Positions 23,968-32,994 are shown, counted from the stretch's first letter. The stretch is 64,000 nt of DNA from Mycobacterium sp. DL (GCF_039729195.1 NZ_CP155796.1:992001-1056000), one strand, 5' to 3'. The notes: generated by a model from the sequence alone, not told the origin. Numbers and translations: made by a program.

Positions 23968-25115
23968 TTCTGAACCAGCAGCATGTAGAGCATCGCGAGG
24001 AGGCCGCCGCCGGCAACAATGCCCGTACCAGTCGCGCCGGCGTTCGCCATGTCCTCAGGTGTTGGTGCAGGGATGTCGATGCGCGGGAGCGAAAGACTTG
24101 GAGTCGCCCCCGGTAGCGTGGTCGGAGCCGGCATGTCGGTGCTGGGAAATGGATCAAGCAGAGGATTCAAGGGCGGCCCCACGATGCCGGGGGCTGCCGG
24201 ATTCTCCAACCAAGGCGGTAGGCCAGTGATGATCTGATTGTCTTTCACAGGCGGAAGGTCGCCGATCGGCACGTTGTCCCAAGGCGCATTCGGAGCGTTG
24301 TGCGGATTGAAGTCCCAATGTGGGTTGTGGTACCTATCGCCCGGGAAATACCGCCATTCACCTCCGTTTTCATCCCACAAACTCTGTCCGCCTTTTCCTG
24401 CCTCGCTGGGGCGGCTCGCAGGACCCGGCACGAGGTCGCCTGGGGTGGGCGGCTGTACTCCCTCTGGTGGTAGGCCCCGGGCCGGTTGCGATCCGCCCGG
24501 CGAGGTGCCGTCTAGATCCTCGGCTGGCGACTGCTTCCAATCGACCGCCTGAACCACGTGGTCGGTTGCGGTACTTTCGCCGAAGACAAGATCGCCGAGA
24601 GTGACTGAAGCGGAGGTAATATCAGCCGCCCGCTCCGTGTCGAGCGCCGCCAGAGCTGCTGCCCTGGTTCGAATATCAACCGCAAACGACTCCGCCTGGG
24701 CCTGCCGCGCGAACGCCTCGGCAGGGAACCACCCAGTCCTCTGCGTGTCGTGAACAGAGAGATCTTCGCTGACGGTGAAACCTTGCGACTCTGCTTCGCC
24801 AATGGCGATCAGTGCCTGCCTCTTCGCGAGTTCCAACTCGCTAGCGGCGTTGTCTGCGTAAGCCGCAGCTAAACGGAGCCCTTTGATGCAATCATTCACG
24901 CGCAGTCGATCCGTCCTTGCGCGTTCCTGCGCGGCAGCCGCGCCTCTGCCCGTCCATGGCGTCCCACCCGGCGATCCGATAAGCCGATGAACCTGTTCGA
25001 ACGCGACTTCCCACGATTCAGCGACTCGATTCCAGAACCCCGCGCAATCCCGCAATTGTTCGGTTTCCCAATTGTGGATCTGAGACCGGCTCGGTACCGG
25101 CACGCTGGCTGGCAC
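23964..25115 (-). CDS. Large ESX-associated protein with WTG motif and C-terminal TM
   Basis: A 383-residue protein. Residues 1-180 are helical with WTGRGAAAAQERA, a WXG-type turn (near residues 53-55), as in ESX-associated polymorphic proteins. A long Pro/Gly linker follows (PARGLPPEGVQPPTPGDLVPGP), then WRYFPGDRYHNPHWDFNPH and VPIGDLPPVKD, a His/Trp/Asp-rich block reminiscent of C-terminal toxin domains in mycobacterial T7SS proteins (tentative). A single hydrophobic segment at the end (GIVAGGGLLAMLYMLL) could anchor it. Starts with GTG one base after the EspC-like gene. Confidence 0.62.
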   Translation of the reverse strand: MPASVPVPSRSQIHNWETEQLRDCAGFWNRVAESWEVAFEQVHRLIGSPGGTPWTGRGAAAAQERARTDRLRVNDCIKGLRLAAAYADNAASELELAKRQALIAIGEAESQGFTVSEDLSVHDTQRTGWFPAEAFARQAQAESFAVDIRTRAAALAALDTERAADITSASVTLGDLVFGESTATDHVVQAVDWKQSPAEDLDGTSPGGSQPARGLPPEGVQPPTPGDLVPGPASRPSEAGKGGQSLWDENGGEWRYFPGDRYHNPHWDFNPHNAPNAPWDNVPIGDLPPVKDNQIITGLPPWLENPAAPGIVGPPLNPLLDPFPSTDMPAPTTLPGATPSLSLPRIDIPAPTPEDMANAGATGTGIVAGGGLLAMLYMLLVQN

Positions 25116-25118
25116 TTG

Positions 25119-25400
25119 CTATATCACCGTGGCGCCGATTTCCCGGGCCGATGCGGCGTCCTGGACGGTGTAATCACCCGCGGTCTGAGAAAGCTTGGCC
25201 GAGGTAGCCAACATTCTGCCTGCAAGCCTCTGGGCGGTCGCGTCGACACTGGTATTGACCGTGTTCATGGCAGCAGTAGTCGGCTGCCACGTATTCCCGG
25301 AGGTCTGAGGTGCGCCCGAAGTGGCTATCTCATCGGCGAGGTCCTCGCACCGAGTAGCCAAGGCGTGCAGACCTTCGGTGTTGACCCCCAAAACACCCAT
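25119..25400 (-). CDS. EspC-like T7SS protein with YxxxD signal (locus 3)
   Basis: A 93-residue helical hairpin: MGVLGVNTEGLHALATRCEDLADEIA, then VDATAQRLAGRMLATSAKLSQTAGDYTVQDAASAREIG. YTVQD near the C-terminus is a YxxxD type VII signal. It is first in a minus-strand operon with a large ESX-associated protein, repeating the arrangement at 16.7-15.3 kb. Confidence 0.75.
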   Translation of the reverse strand: MGVLGVNTEGLHALATRCEDLADEIATSGAPQTSGNTWQPTTAAMNTVNTSVDATAQRLAGRMLATSAKLSQTAGDYTVQDAASAREIGATVI

Positions 25401-25547
25401 GCAGGGCAGTCTAGTGAAAACCGACGGGACGGCATTGCACTATTTGTTTGCGTGACCCCGTGGAATGGCTGGGCCACGGCAGCGCACCTCCTATGCAGGA
25501 TGCCGCGTCGGAGCGGTTCCGCCGCTGGCGTCGGCAGTCACGAAATC

Positions 25548-26516
25548 TCATGACTTACTGATAGCCCTCAAGCGCTTGAAAATTCGAGATTCGAGCTGGG
25601 CGTCGAGGTCCAGGTCCAGCACCACCGAACCCATGTGCACGTCGCCCGTCGCGTGCTGTAACACCTTCGGCAGCGCCTCGACCACGTCGACCATGTCGGC
25701 GATGAACACGCGGTAGCTCTGCAGCGGAACATCAAACAGCCGTGCGCAATCGGTGAGAATGTCGGTGTATTGCGCCGAGGCGGACAGCCCACGGCAGCGT
25801 TCCGACAACTCGAGAAGTCGCTCGTGGTAGTCCATCACCCGGTGTGCGACGTGCTTGACCGCCTCGGCGTCGGTGGGATCGGCGATCGACCCCATGAACG
25901 CCGGCGAACCCATGAAACTCTCCAATTGACTTGCTGTCGTCAGCAATTCGTCCATCAGGCCGAGTAACGTGCCTGCCAGCTCCCTACCCGAGTACACCCT
26001 CGTGGTGTCCGCCGGGGTGAAGCCGAGCTCGCTGTCCCGCAGCCGCGGCAACAGGGGAGTCGTCCGCTGCACCAGAATCGACGTGAACAGCGCCCACTGC
26101 CACGCCTGCGGCTTGTCCCGCTCCAGCGCCAGCAGCTCGGCGGGCGTCTCGGCCATCGTTGCGATCGGCTCGAGCTCCTCGCCGTCGTCGCCATCCGGCA
26201 GTGCGGGCGCCGGCGCCACCTTGCGCATCGCGTCCGCTCCCTTCTGCCCGTAGATGGCGCGCGGATCGCCGGCCAGCATCCACCGGTGCTGGCGGTCCGC
26301 GCGGCGTTGCAGCTCCGCCGCTCGCTCCTCGGCCAGTTCCCGACGCTTCTGCACCTCCCGCGTGACCGCTCGTCCGACGAAGAACAGCCCCACCAGCGCC
26401 CCCGCGCCGACGACCCACCAGATGTACTTGACGATGAGCCCGACGATCAGCAACAGGACGACAATGGCAACGAACACGGACCCGTCGCCCACTTGAGGTT
26501 GCCGTCGTGCTGCCAT
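25548..26516 (-). CDS. Conserved mycobacterial membrane protein
   Basis: A 322-residue protein from the ATG at 26516 (MAARRQPQVGDGSVF). One long hydrophobic region near residues 15-55 (AIVVLLLIVGLIVKYIWWVVGAGALVGLFFVG) probably makes two TM helices; a charged coiled-coil stretch follows (REVQKRRELAEERAAELQRRADRQHRWM), then a helical cytoplasmic domain (LESFMGSPAFMGSIADPTDAEAV). The open frame continues upstream through a 62-bp repeat, which is why a longer start is not accepted. Function unknown. Confidence 0.7.
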   Translation of the reverse strand: MAARRQPQVGDGSVFVAIVVLLLIVGLIVKYIWWVVGAGALVGLFFVGRAVTREVQKRRELAEERAAELQRRADRQHRWMLAGDPRAIYGQKGADAMRKVAPAPALPDGDDGEELEPIATMAETPAELLALERDKPQAWQWALFTSILVQRTTPLLPRLRDSELGFTPADTTRVYSGRELAGTLLGLMDELLTTASQLESFMGSPAFMGSIADPTDAEAVKHVAHRVMDYHERLLELSERCRGLSASAQYTDILTDCARLFDVPLQSYRVFIADMVDVVEALPKVLQHATGDVHMGSVVLDLDLDAQLESRIFKRLRAISKS

Positions 26517-26545
26517 GGCGTAACGGTACGAAGGACCACCGACAC

Positions 26546-26607
26546 GTTGAGACTGTGCTGATGGCGGATGTTTCGCTGATTTCGGCGCCGCCACTGCAGT
26601 CTCAACG
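26546..26607 (+). repeat. 62-bp palindromic element, copy 5
   Basis: GTTGAGACTGTGCTGATGG left, CGCCACTGCAGTCTCAACG right. It lies in the short divergent promoter region between the membrane protein and the MDMPI gene, 36 bp before the latter's GTG start. Confidence 0.88.
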
Positions 26608-26642
26608 CTAAACATAAGCGGGGAACGACCGAAGGAGACGTT

Positions 26643-27431
26643 GTGGGACAGCCCGAGACCAGGAGCGTGGATGAGCTCCGCGCCGGCCTGGAGCACTGCT
26701 ACGCCGCGATTGAAGCGCTCTGCGCGGACCTGAGCGACGACGAGTGGCAGGCGCAGTCTCTCTGCCCGGACTGGACCGTCCGCGACGTCGTCGACCACGT
26801 CACCAGCATCGAAGCCGTCATGGCCGGCTGGTTGCCCGACGATGACAAAACTCCGCCGTCGTTCGAGAAGGCCGGGGATTTCCTCGCCGACACCACCCCC
26901 TACCCGGACAAGGTCCGCGGCATCTACGACCTCCGGCGTCGTGACCTGGCGGCCCTGACCGACGAGGACGCCAACCGCCCGTCGTGGATGCCCGTCGGCC
27001 CCGGAACCTACGGCCGGTTCCTGGCCATCCGGGTGTTCGACTTCTGGGTGCACGAGCGCGACATCACGACCCCACTCGGCCGCACCACCGACGACACCGG
27101 AATCGCGGCGGAGCTCGCCCTGGCCGAGGTGGAGAACTCGATCGGCTACATCGTCGGCAAGAAGGTCGGCCTGCCCGACGGCAAGAGCCTCACCTTCGAC
27201 CTCACCGGACCCCTCGCCCGTCAGCTGCATGTCGCCGTCAACGGACGGGCCGCGAGAGTCGACCACCTCGACCACCCCGACGTCACGGTGACCACCGACT
27301 CCACAACGCTCATCCAACTCGCCTGTGGGCGCATCGATCCACAGGCCCAGATCGACTCCGGCGCGATCAGCTGGACTGGTGACGACCAACTCGGTGACCG
27401 CGCCGCCCGCAACCTGCGGTTCACGATGTGA
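26643..27431 (+). CDS. Maleylpyruvate isomerase-family mycothiol-dependent enzyme
   Basis: A 262-residue DinB/MDMPI-type protein starting with GTG after GAAGGAGACG. The N-terminal domain has [25 protein letters not shown], where the His of VVDHV is a metal ligand of the DinB-like four-helix bundle; the second His/Asp ligands are near [11 protein letters not shown]. The C-terminal SCP2-like domain ends [11 protein letters not shown]. The family uses mycothiol as cofactor, known from maleylpyruvate isomerisation; the substrate here is unknown. GTGA overlap with the next gene indicates an operon with a DsbA-like protein. Confidence 0.85.
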   Translation: MGQPETRSVDELRAGLEHCYAAIEALCADLSDDEWQAQSLCPDWTVRDVVDHVTSIEAVMAGWLPDDDKTPPSFEKAGDFLADTTPYPDKVRGIYDLRRRDLAALTDEDANRPSWMPVGPGTYGRFLAIRVFDFWVHERDITTPLGRTTDDTGIAAELALAEVENSIGYIVGKKVGLPDGKSLTFDLTGPLARQLHVAVNGRAARVDHLDHPDVTVTTDSTTLIQLACGRIDPQAQIDSGAISWTGDDQLGDRAARNLRFTM

Positions 27432-28126
27432 CGAATCACCCTGTTTCCGTTGACTTCCACTTCGACATCATGTGCCCGTACGCATACCAGACGTCGCGGT
27501 GGATCCGCGAGGTGCGCGATCTGACCGGCCTGGAGGTGAACTGGCGGTTCTTCAGCCTCGAGGAGATCAACCGCCTGGAGGGCAAGAAGCACCCGTGGGA
27601 GCGGGAGTGGTCCTACGGCTGGTCGATGATGCGCATCGGCGCGCTGCTGCGTCGCCAGTCGATGGCCGACGTCGACGCCTGGTACGAACGGGCAGCGCGG
27701 GCACTGCACGTCGAGGGGCACAAGCCGCACGAAAAGGCCGTCGCGCAGCACCTTCTGGAGGAACTCGGCTTCGATCCGGGGTTGGTCGACCAGGCGATCG
27801 CCGACCCGACCACCGGCGACGAGGTGATGGCCGACCATCAGCGCGTCGTCGACGCGGACGGCTACGGGGTGCCCACGCTGTTCTTCCCCGACGGGCAGTG
27901 CCTGTTCGGGCCGGTGCTCATCGACCCGCCGGCGGGTGACGCGGCGGTGCGACTGTGGGACGCCGTGGTCGCGTGGACGGAGTTCCCGCATCTGTACGAG
28001 TTGCAGCGGCCAAAGACTGCCGCCGACCAGCAGGCGATCGCGGAGACCTTCCGCCCGTACATCGAGGCCAGGGACTGGGTGTCGATCAACCGCGGCAAGG
28101 TCGTCACCTTCGACAAGCCCCGTTGA
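27428..28126 (+). CDS. DsbA-family oxidoreductase (FrnE/HCCA-isomerase type)
   Basis: A 232-residue thioredoxin-fold protein with [22 protein letters not shown] (Cys16) has only one cysteine of the usual CxxC, the pattern of thiol-conjugate enzymes related to GST-kappa and HCCA isomerase. [18 protein letters not shown] provides the conserved cis-Pro segment. Being coupled to a mycothiol-dependent enzyme, it probably also acts on mycothiol conjugates (inference). It is cytoplasmic. Its stop codon TGA (28124-28126) lies inside a 62-bp repeat. Confidence 0.82.
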   Translation: MTNHPVSVDFHFDIMCPYAYQTSRWIREVRDLTGLEVNWRFFSLEEINRLEGKKHPWEREWSYGWSMMRIGALLRRQSMADVDAWYERAARALHVEGHKPHEKAVAQHLLEELGFDPGLVDQAIADPTTGDEVMADHQRVVDADGYGVPTLFFPDGQCLFGPVLIDPPAGDAAVRLWDAVVAWTEFPHLYELQRPKTAADQQAIAETFRPYIEARDWVSINRGKVVTFDKPR

Positions 28127-28183
28127 GACTGCGCTGACGGCGGACTTTCTGCCCGAAACGGCGCCCTGAGCGCAGCCTCAACG
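28122..28183 (+). repeat. 62-bp palindromic element, copy 6
   Basis: GTTGAGACTGCGCTGACGG left, GAGCGCAGCCTCAACG right. The first bases provide the TGA of the DsbA-family gene. A lone right-arm copy (GCGCAGCCTCGACG, about 28193-28206) follows it, suggesting partial duplication. Confidence 0.88.
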
Positions 28184-28254
28184 AGGGGGCTGGCGCAGCC
28201 TCGACGAAGGGGGCTCGGGTTTGGCTTATCGGCCCGCGGGGGTACCTGGGCCGG

Positions 28255-29643
28255 GTGGAACGGCTGAGCGGTCTCGATGCAGGGCTCCTGTACAGCGAAT
28301 CGTCGCGGGTGCTGCTCCATGTGTGCTCGGTCGTCGAGTTGGACACCGCGACGGTGCCCGGCGGCTACAGCTTCGAACGGTTCAGCGAGGACCTGGGGTC
28401 GCGGATGCAGGCGCTGCCCGAGCTGCGGGCGAAGCTCGGTGACAGCCAGCTGAACCTGGACCATCCGGTGTGGGTGGAGGACCACAACTTCGACCTGACC
28501 CGGCACCTGAAACGCATCGCTCTACCGTCGCCCGGTGGCCGCGTCGAGCTGGCCGATATCTGCGGGCACATCGCGTCGCAGCCGCTGGACCGCAGCAAGC
28601 CGCTGTGGGAGATGTGGGTGATCGAGGGTGTCGACGGCACCACTCCGGACGACGACGGCGGCCGGTTGGCGCTGATGCTCAAGGTGCACCACGCCGCGGT
28701 CGACGGGGTATCGGCAGCCAACCTGCTCAACACGCTGTGTGATCTCGAGATCGACGCCCCGCGCCCCGAACCGGTCGACGGGGTCGGCGACCCGTCGCCG
28801 CTGGCGATCGCGGCGGACGGGTTGGTGCGATTCGCGACCCGGCCGTGGGAGTTGACCAAGGTGATCCCCGAGACCGCGGCGATGGTGGTCAAGACTTTTA
28901 ACCGTGCGGTCAACGGCACGGCCATGGCGGCGCCGTTCTCCGCGCCAGCGACCCGGTTCAACGCGGAACTGACGTCGGAGCGCTGCATCGCGCTGGTTCA
29001 GTTGGACCTGGCGGACGTCAAGAAGGTGAAGAACCTGTGCGAGGTCAAAGTCAACGACGTGGTGATGGCGCTGTGCGCGGGCGCACTGCGCGGTTTCCTG
29101 GCCGACCGCGAGGAGCTTCCGGACAAGCCGCTGATCGCTGTGGTGCCGGCCTCGGTGCACGACAGTTCAGACCGCCCGGGCCGCAACCAGCTGTCGGGGA
29201 TGTTCTGCAACCTGCACACTGATATCGACGACCCGGCGCAGCGGCTGCGCGCGATCGCCGAATCAGACCTGCACGCAAAGGAACACAGCGGATCGCTGGG
29301 GCCGACGCTGCTGGTGGACCTGGCGCAGAGCATCTCCCGCGGCATGTTCGGCTGGATGCTGGGGCTGTTGTCCCGGACCCCGCTGGCCAGCACCCCGATT
29401 CTCAACGTCGTCATCTCCAACGTGGCGGGTCCGGCGTCGACGTTGTACAGCTGCGGCGCCGAGGTGACAGCGTTGTATCCGCTCGGCCCGATCTTCCACG
29501 GTGCCGGCCTGAACATCACGGTGATGTCGGTGGGGGACAAGCTGAACGTCGGCCTCATCTCCTGCCCGCAACTGGTGGATGACCTGTGGGACCTGGCTGA
29601 CCGCTTCGACGTCGAACTGGGTGAGCTGCTCCGTCGTTGCTGA
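28255..29643 (+). CDS. WS/DGAT-family wax ester synthase/diacylglycerol acyltransferase
   Basis: A 462-residue WS/DGAT protein starting with GTG (MERLSGLDAGLLYSES). The catalytic HHAAVDG motif (HHxxxDG) is intact near residue 144; PLWEMWVIEG precedes it and KVNDVVMALCAGALRGFL (NDVVLA-type) and NVVISNVAGP are the other family blocks. These enzymes esterify acyl-CoA to diacylglycerol or fatty alcohol for storage lipid; mycobacteria carry many copies. No TM segment. Single gene, flanked by two different repeat families. Confidence 0.92.
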   Translation: MERLSGLDAGLLYSESSRVLLHVCSVVELDTATVPGGYSFERFSEDLGSRMQALPELRAKLGDSQLNLDHPVWVEDHNFDLTRHLKRIALPSPGGRVELADICGHIASQPLDRSKPLWEMWVIEGVDGTTPDDDGGRLALMLKVHHAAVDGVSAANLLNTLCDLEIDAPRPEPVDGVGDPSPLAIAADGLVRFATRPWELTKVIPETAAMVVKTFNRAVNGTAMAAPFSAPATRFNAELTSERCIALVQLDLADVKKVKNLCEVKVNDVVMALCAGALRGFLADREELPDKPLIAVVPASVHDSSDRPGRNQLSGMFCNLHTDIDDPAQRLRAIAESDLHAKEHSGSLGPTLLVDLAQSISRGMFGWMLGLLSRTPLASTPILNVVISNVAGPASTLYSCGAEVTALYPLGPIFHGAGLNITVMSVGDKLNVGLISCPQLVDDLWDLADRFDVELGELLRRC

Positions 29644-29651
29644 GCCTGTGA

Positions 29652-29721
29652 GCGAGATTGCACTCAGGGTCGTGATAGCACGGTGCAGAGCCGAATCCGC
29701 GGCCCTCAGTGCAATCTCGGC
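29652..29721. repeat. Family-2 palindromic element, copy 1 (~70 bp)
   Basis: Arms GCGAGATTGCACTCAGGG and CCCTCAGTGCAATCTCGG face each other across ~34 bp, nine bases after the WS/DGAT stop. It may act as a bidirectional hairpin between this gene and the convergent MFS gene. Confidence 0.75.
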
Positions 29722-29763
29722 TATAGGGCCCGGGACCGTCCCGTGGCCGGCCGGCGCGTCACC

Positions 29764-31368
29764 TCACGGCAGGTTGCGCACCGCGATCAGATGATGGGAG
29801 ACGGGCGCGCCGTCGACGTACTTCTCCACTGCCTGCTCGATCACCAGATCCTGCCCGGTGAGCCGGACGTAGTGCTGGTGCAGATGCTCGCCCCACGACC
29901 GGACGACGAACGTCTCGACGAACGTGTTCTCCCGTTCCACGCTGCGGTACAACCGCCACCGGGCGGCACCGGTGCGCTGCCGGGATCGGCCGAGAACCGC
30001 CATGACGGCCAGGAACTCGGCCTCGTCCTGCGGATCGACGCGGTAGGACGTCACCACCAGCACGGGTCCGTCGAGCGGTTCGGGCTCGAAGAGAAGAGTC
30101 GGTTCCGGCCAGTGCGTGGACGGGGTCAGGTCGAGGTCTCCGGTCCGCGCGTGCAGCGGCCACCAGAGCGACGACAGCGCGCACACCACCAACAGGCCTG
30201 CGCTGACCAGCAGGCTGGTGACGCTGGTCGTCGCACCCGCGAGCACACCCCACACCAGCGACCCCAGCGCCTGGCCACCCATGAAGATCAGCTGGTACAC
30301 CGACAGTCCCCGCGCGCGCACCCACGCCGGCAAGCTCAACTGCATCGACGCATTGAGCGTCGACAGACACAACAGCCAGGCCGCGCCGCCGATCACCAAG
30401 GCGCCCAGCACCACACCGAAGTTGGGCACCAGCGCCAACACCGCGGTCGCCCCGGCGAATCCGGCGGCCGCGACCGTAAGCAACGTGTTCTGACTGAACC
30501 GCGCCCGCAACCGGGACAACCCGAACGCCCCGAGAACCGCGCCCACACCGAGCGCCCCGAGCAGCAGACCGTAACCCGCCGACGACAACCCCAGCTGGCG
30601 ATCCGCGATCACCGGCAGCAGACCCCACAGCGCGCTGCCCGGCGCGATGAACAGCGCCGTCCGCAGCAGAATGCGCCGCACGATCGGCGCGCTGCGGATG
30701 AACCTGCCGCCGGCACTGAGTGCCGCCAGCGCCCGCTCCGACGGGTAGGACTGCTCGACGGTGGGCCGGCGCCACATGACCAGCACGAGGACGATCCCGG
30801 CGAAGGACACGGCGTTGAGTGCAAACACCAGCGTCGGCCCGGCCAGCGACACCAGCACACCGGCGATCGCGGGGCCGATCGCCCGCGCACCGTTCATGCT
30901 CATGCTGCCCAGTGCCGCAGCCGCCGGAATCTGCTCGGCCGGAACAAGATCAGGCTGGATGGCCTGCCACGCCGGCGCGGTGAGCGCCTGCCCGCAGCCG
31001 ATGATGAACAGCAACAGCAGCAGCACGGTGGGGGTGGTCAGGCCGGCGCCGGTCAGCGTCGCCAGCGCGCCCACCGTCGCGGCCATCGCTCCCTGGGTCG
31101 CGATGAGCAGTCGACGCCGGTCGATCAGATCGGCGAGAACGCCGGAGGGCAGCGCCAGCAGCATCACCGGCAGCGTGGCCGCGGTCTGCACCAGTGGCAC
31201 CAGCACCGCGGCGCGGGGGTCGCCGACGAGCATCCACTGCGCACCCACCATCTGCATCCAGGTGCCCAGGTTGGAGACGAACTGCGCGATCCACAGCGCA
31301 CGGAACACCGGCGAGCGCAGCGGCGCCCACGTGGAGACGGCGTCAGCACGTGGTCTCGCCGATGTCAT
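29764..31368 (-). CDS. MFS exporter with C-terminal ABM-like domain
   Basis: A 534-residue protein from the ATG at 31368 (MTSARPRADAV). Residues ~1-410 hold about 12 TM helices of the EntS/MFS_3 type: ALWIAQFVSNLGTWMQMVGAQWML, PSGVLADLIDRRRLLI (the MFS loop 2-3 motif), SMSMNGARAIGPAIAGVL. A soluble tail of ~110 residues (VLVVTSYRVDPQDEAEFLAVM, RLYRSVERENTFVETFVVRSWGEHLHQH) looks like an antibiotic-monooxygenase/DUF-type ferredoxin-like domain, a fusion known in this MFS subgroup. Substrate unknown; siderophore or drug export is possible. Confidence 0.85.
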   Translation of the reverse strand: MTSARPRADAVSTWAPLRSPVFRALWIAQFVSNLGTWMQMVGAQWMLVGDPRAAVLVPLVQTAATLPVMLLALPSGVLADLIDRRRLLIATQGAMAATVGALATLTGAGLTTPTVLLLLLFIIGCGQALTAPAWQAIQPDLVPAEQIPAAAALGSMSMNGARAIGPAIAGVLVSLAGPTLVFALNAVSFAGIVLVLVMWRRPTVEQSYPSERALAALSAGGRFIRSAPIVRRILLRTALFIAPGSALWGLLPVIADRQLGLSSAGYGLLLGALGVGAVLGAFGLSRLRARFSQNTLLTVAAAGFAGATAVLALVPNFGVVLGALVIGGAAWLLCLSTLNASMQLSLPAWVRARGLSVYQLIFMGGQALGSLVWGVLAGATTSVTSLLVSAGLLVVCALSSLWWPLHARTGDLDLTPSTHWPEPTLLFEPEPLDGPVLVVTSYRVDPQDEAEFLAVMAVLGRSRQRTGAARWRLYRSVERENTFVETFVVRSWGEHLHQHYVRLTGQDLVIEQAVEKYVDGAPVSHHLIAVRNLP

Positions 31369-31428
31369 GGGCCACCTCGATGTCGAGTTACCCGAACAAT
31401 GTAGCGGCGGAGCCTGGCCGTCCACCGC

Positions 31429-31490
31429 GTTGAGACTGCGCGGGCGGCGGGCCGCACTCACATCTCGTCGCGCTGGGTGCAGTCTGAACG
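31429..31490 (+). repeat. 62-bp palindromic element, copy 7
   Basis: GTTGAGACTGCGCGGGCGG left, CGCTGGGTGCAGTCTGAACG right. It occupies the divergent promoter region between the MFS exporter and the TIR-domain gene. Confidence 0.87.
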
Positions 31491-31557
31491 GGGGATTTAC
31501 CGCGATCCTTTGCTAACGTCTGCGTCAGGCGATACATGGGCAGGCAGGGGTGGATGG

Positions 31558-32994
31558 ATGGCCGTCTTCATCAGTTACTCCAGCCATGACGGCGCCCGGG
31601 TGGAGCAACTGGCGGCCACGCTGCGGCGGGCGCGCGAGGAGATCTGGTACGACAGCGAACTCGGCGGCGGCGACGCCTGGTGGCGGATGATCCTCGACCG
31701 GATTCGGGTCTGTGACGTCTTCCTCGTGGCTTTGTCCCAGAACATGGCCCAGTCCAAAGCGTGCCAACTCGAGCTGCAGTACGCCCAGGCGCTCGGAAAG
31801 CCGATCGTGCCCGTCCAGGTGGGCCACATAGACAGCATGCGTACCAATCCGCTGGCGGCGACCCAGGTCATCGACTTCCAGAACCCCACCATCGACACCG
31901 GCATCGAGTTGGTTGCCTCGCTGAACGCGGCCCGTCGCCAGTCGGCGCCGCTGCCCGATCCGCTGCCGGACGAGCCGCCCATGCCGTTCGCGTACCTGAT
32001 GCGGCTGGGCGGTCTGATCGCCGGCCCGGCTCTGACACCGCAACAGCAGACCGTCGTCGTCGCCGAGTTGCGGGCCGGCATCGAGGACGACGGTGACGAC
32101 CCGTCGGCGCGCCAGGACATCCTGTCGCTGCTGCAGAGGCTGCGCGACCGGTCCGACGTCACCTACCGCACCCGCACCGAGGTCGACTCGCTGCTGGCGG
32201 CGATGGCTCCGCGACCGGCGGCGCCCCACTACCCGCCGCCGCCGATGCAGCGCCCGCCGGCCCCGCCGCAGCCCACATCGAAGAAGGGGCTGTTCATCGG
32301 CGCCGGCGTGGCCGTCGCGGCGATCATCGCGGTGGTGGTGGTGATCATCGTGGCGACCTCGGGCGGCGGATCCTCCGACAGCGAAGCGGCCGCGCCGTCG
32401 GACTCGCCCTCGGACGACACAACCGTGTCGGCGAGTCCCCGGTCGATGCTGCTCACACCCGAGGAAGTTGCATCGACGGTCGGGCTCGACAGCATCGAGC
32501 CCAATCCCATTGTCGCCCAAATGGATCTCACCACAGGCGAATTGTCGCGGCCCGAGTGCCTCGGCGCCTCGTACGTCACGATGGGAGACGCCTATCAGAA
32601 CAGCGGCTACACGGCGGTGGCCTTTCAAGGGTTGAAGGCCGACGGTTACGACTCCGTCTGGGTCGGTCAGGGCGTGGTGGCCTTCCCGTCCGGCACCGAA
32701 GCGCAGGCGTTCCTGGACGCGGCCGCCAACCAGTGGTCAGCCTGCGCCGGGGACATCATCACGGTGACGTTCAGTGGCGCGCCGACACAGCAGTGGTCCT
32801 ACAAGGACATCGAGCGCAGCGATGCGCAGATCACCCAGCAATCGCAGCAGATCGGTGCGGCGGGATACGGGTGTCAGCACACGCTGCGCCGCGAAGCGAA
32901 CGTCCTCATCGACGTGATGGGCTGCCGTACGCCGCCCGGCGACGAAGCCGTTCAGCTCGCCGAGAAGATCGCCTCGAAGGTCGACGCCGCCTGA
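31558..32994 (+). CDS. TIR domain-TM-PknH-like extracellular sensor protein
   Basis: A 478-residue protein from the ATG at 31558. Residues 1-125 are a TIR domain: MAVFISYSSHDGARVEQLAATLRRA, VFLVALSQNMAQSKACQLELQYAQALGKPIVPV, with the Glu of QLELQYA in the catalytic-glutamate position of NAD-cleaving TIRs. A helical region and a Pro-rich linker lead to one TM helix (~242-262, FIGAGVAVAAIIAVVVVIIVA). The outer ~200 residues match the PknH_C sensor fold: LLTPEEVASTVG, SRPECLGASYV, GYTAVAFQG, and paired cysteines (WSACAGD, YGCQHTL, VMGCRT). Seems to couple an envelope signal to an inner TIR enzyme. Confidence 0.85.
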   Translation: MAVFISYSSHDGARVEQLAATLRRAREEIWYDSELGGGDAWWRMILDRIRVCDVFLVALSQNMAQSKACQLELQYAQALGKPIVPVQVGHIDSMRTNPLAATQVIDFQNPTIDTGIELVASLNAARRQSAPLPDPLPDEPPMPFAYLMRLGGLIAGPALTPQQQTVVVAELRAGIEDDGDDPSARQDILSLLQRLRDRSDVTYRTRTEVDSLLAAMAPRPAAPHYPPPPMQRPPAPPQPTSKKGLFIGAGVAVAAIIAVVVVIIVATSGGGSSDSEAAAPSDSPSDDTTVSASPRSMLLTPEEVASTVGLDSIEPNPIVAQMDLTTGELSRPECLGASYVTMGDAYQNSGYTAVAFQGLKADGYDSVWVGQGVVAFPSGTEAQAFLDAAANQWSACAGDIITVTFSGAPTQQWSYKDIERSDAQITQQSQQIGAAGYGCQHTLRREANVLIDVMGCRTPPGDEAVQLAEKIASKVDAA

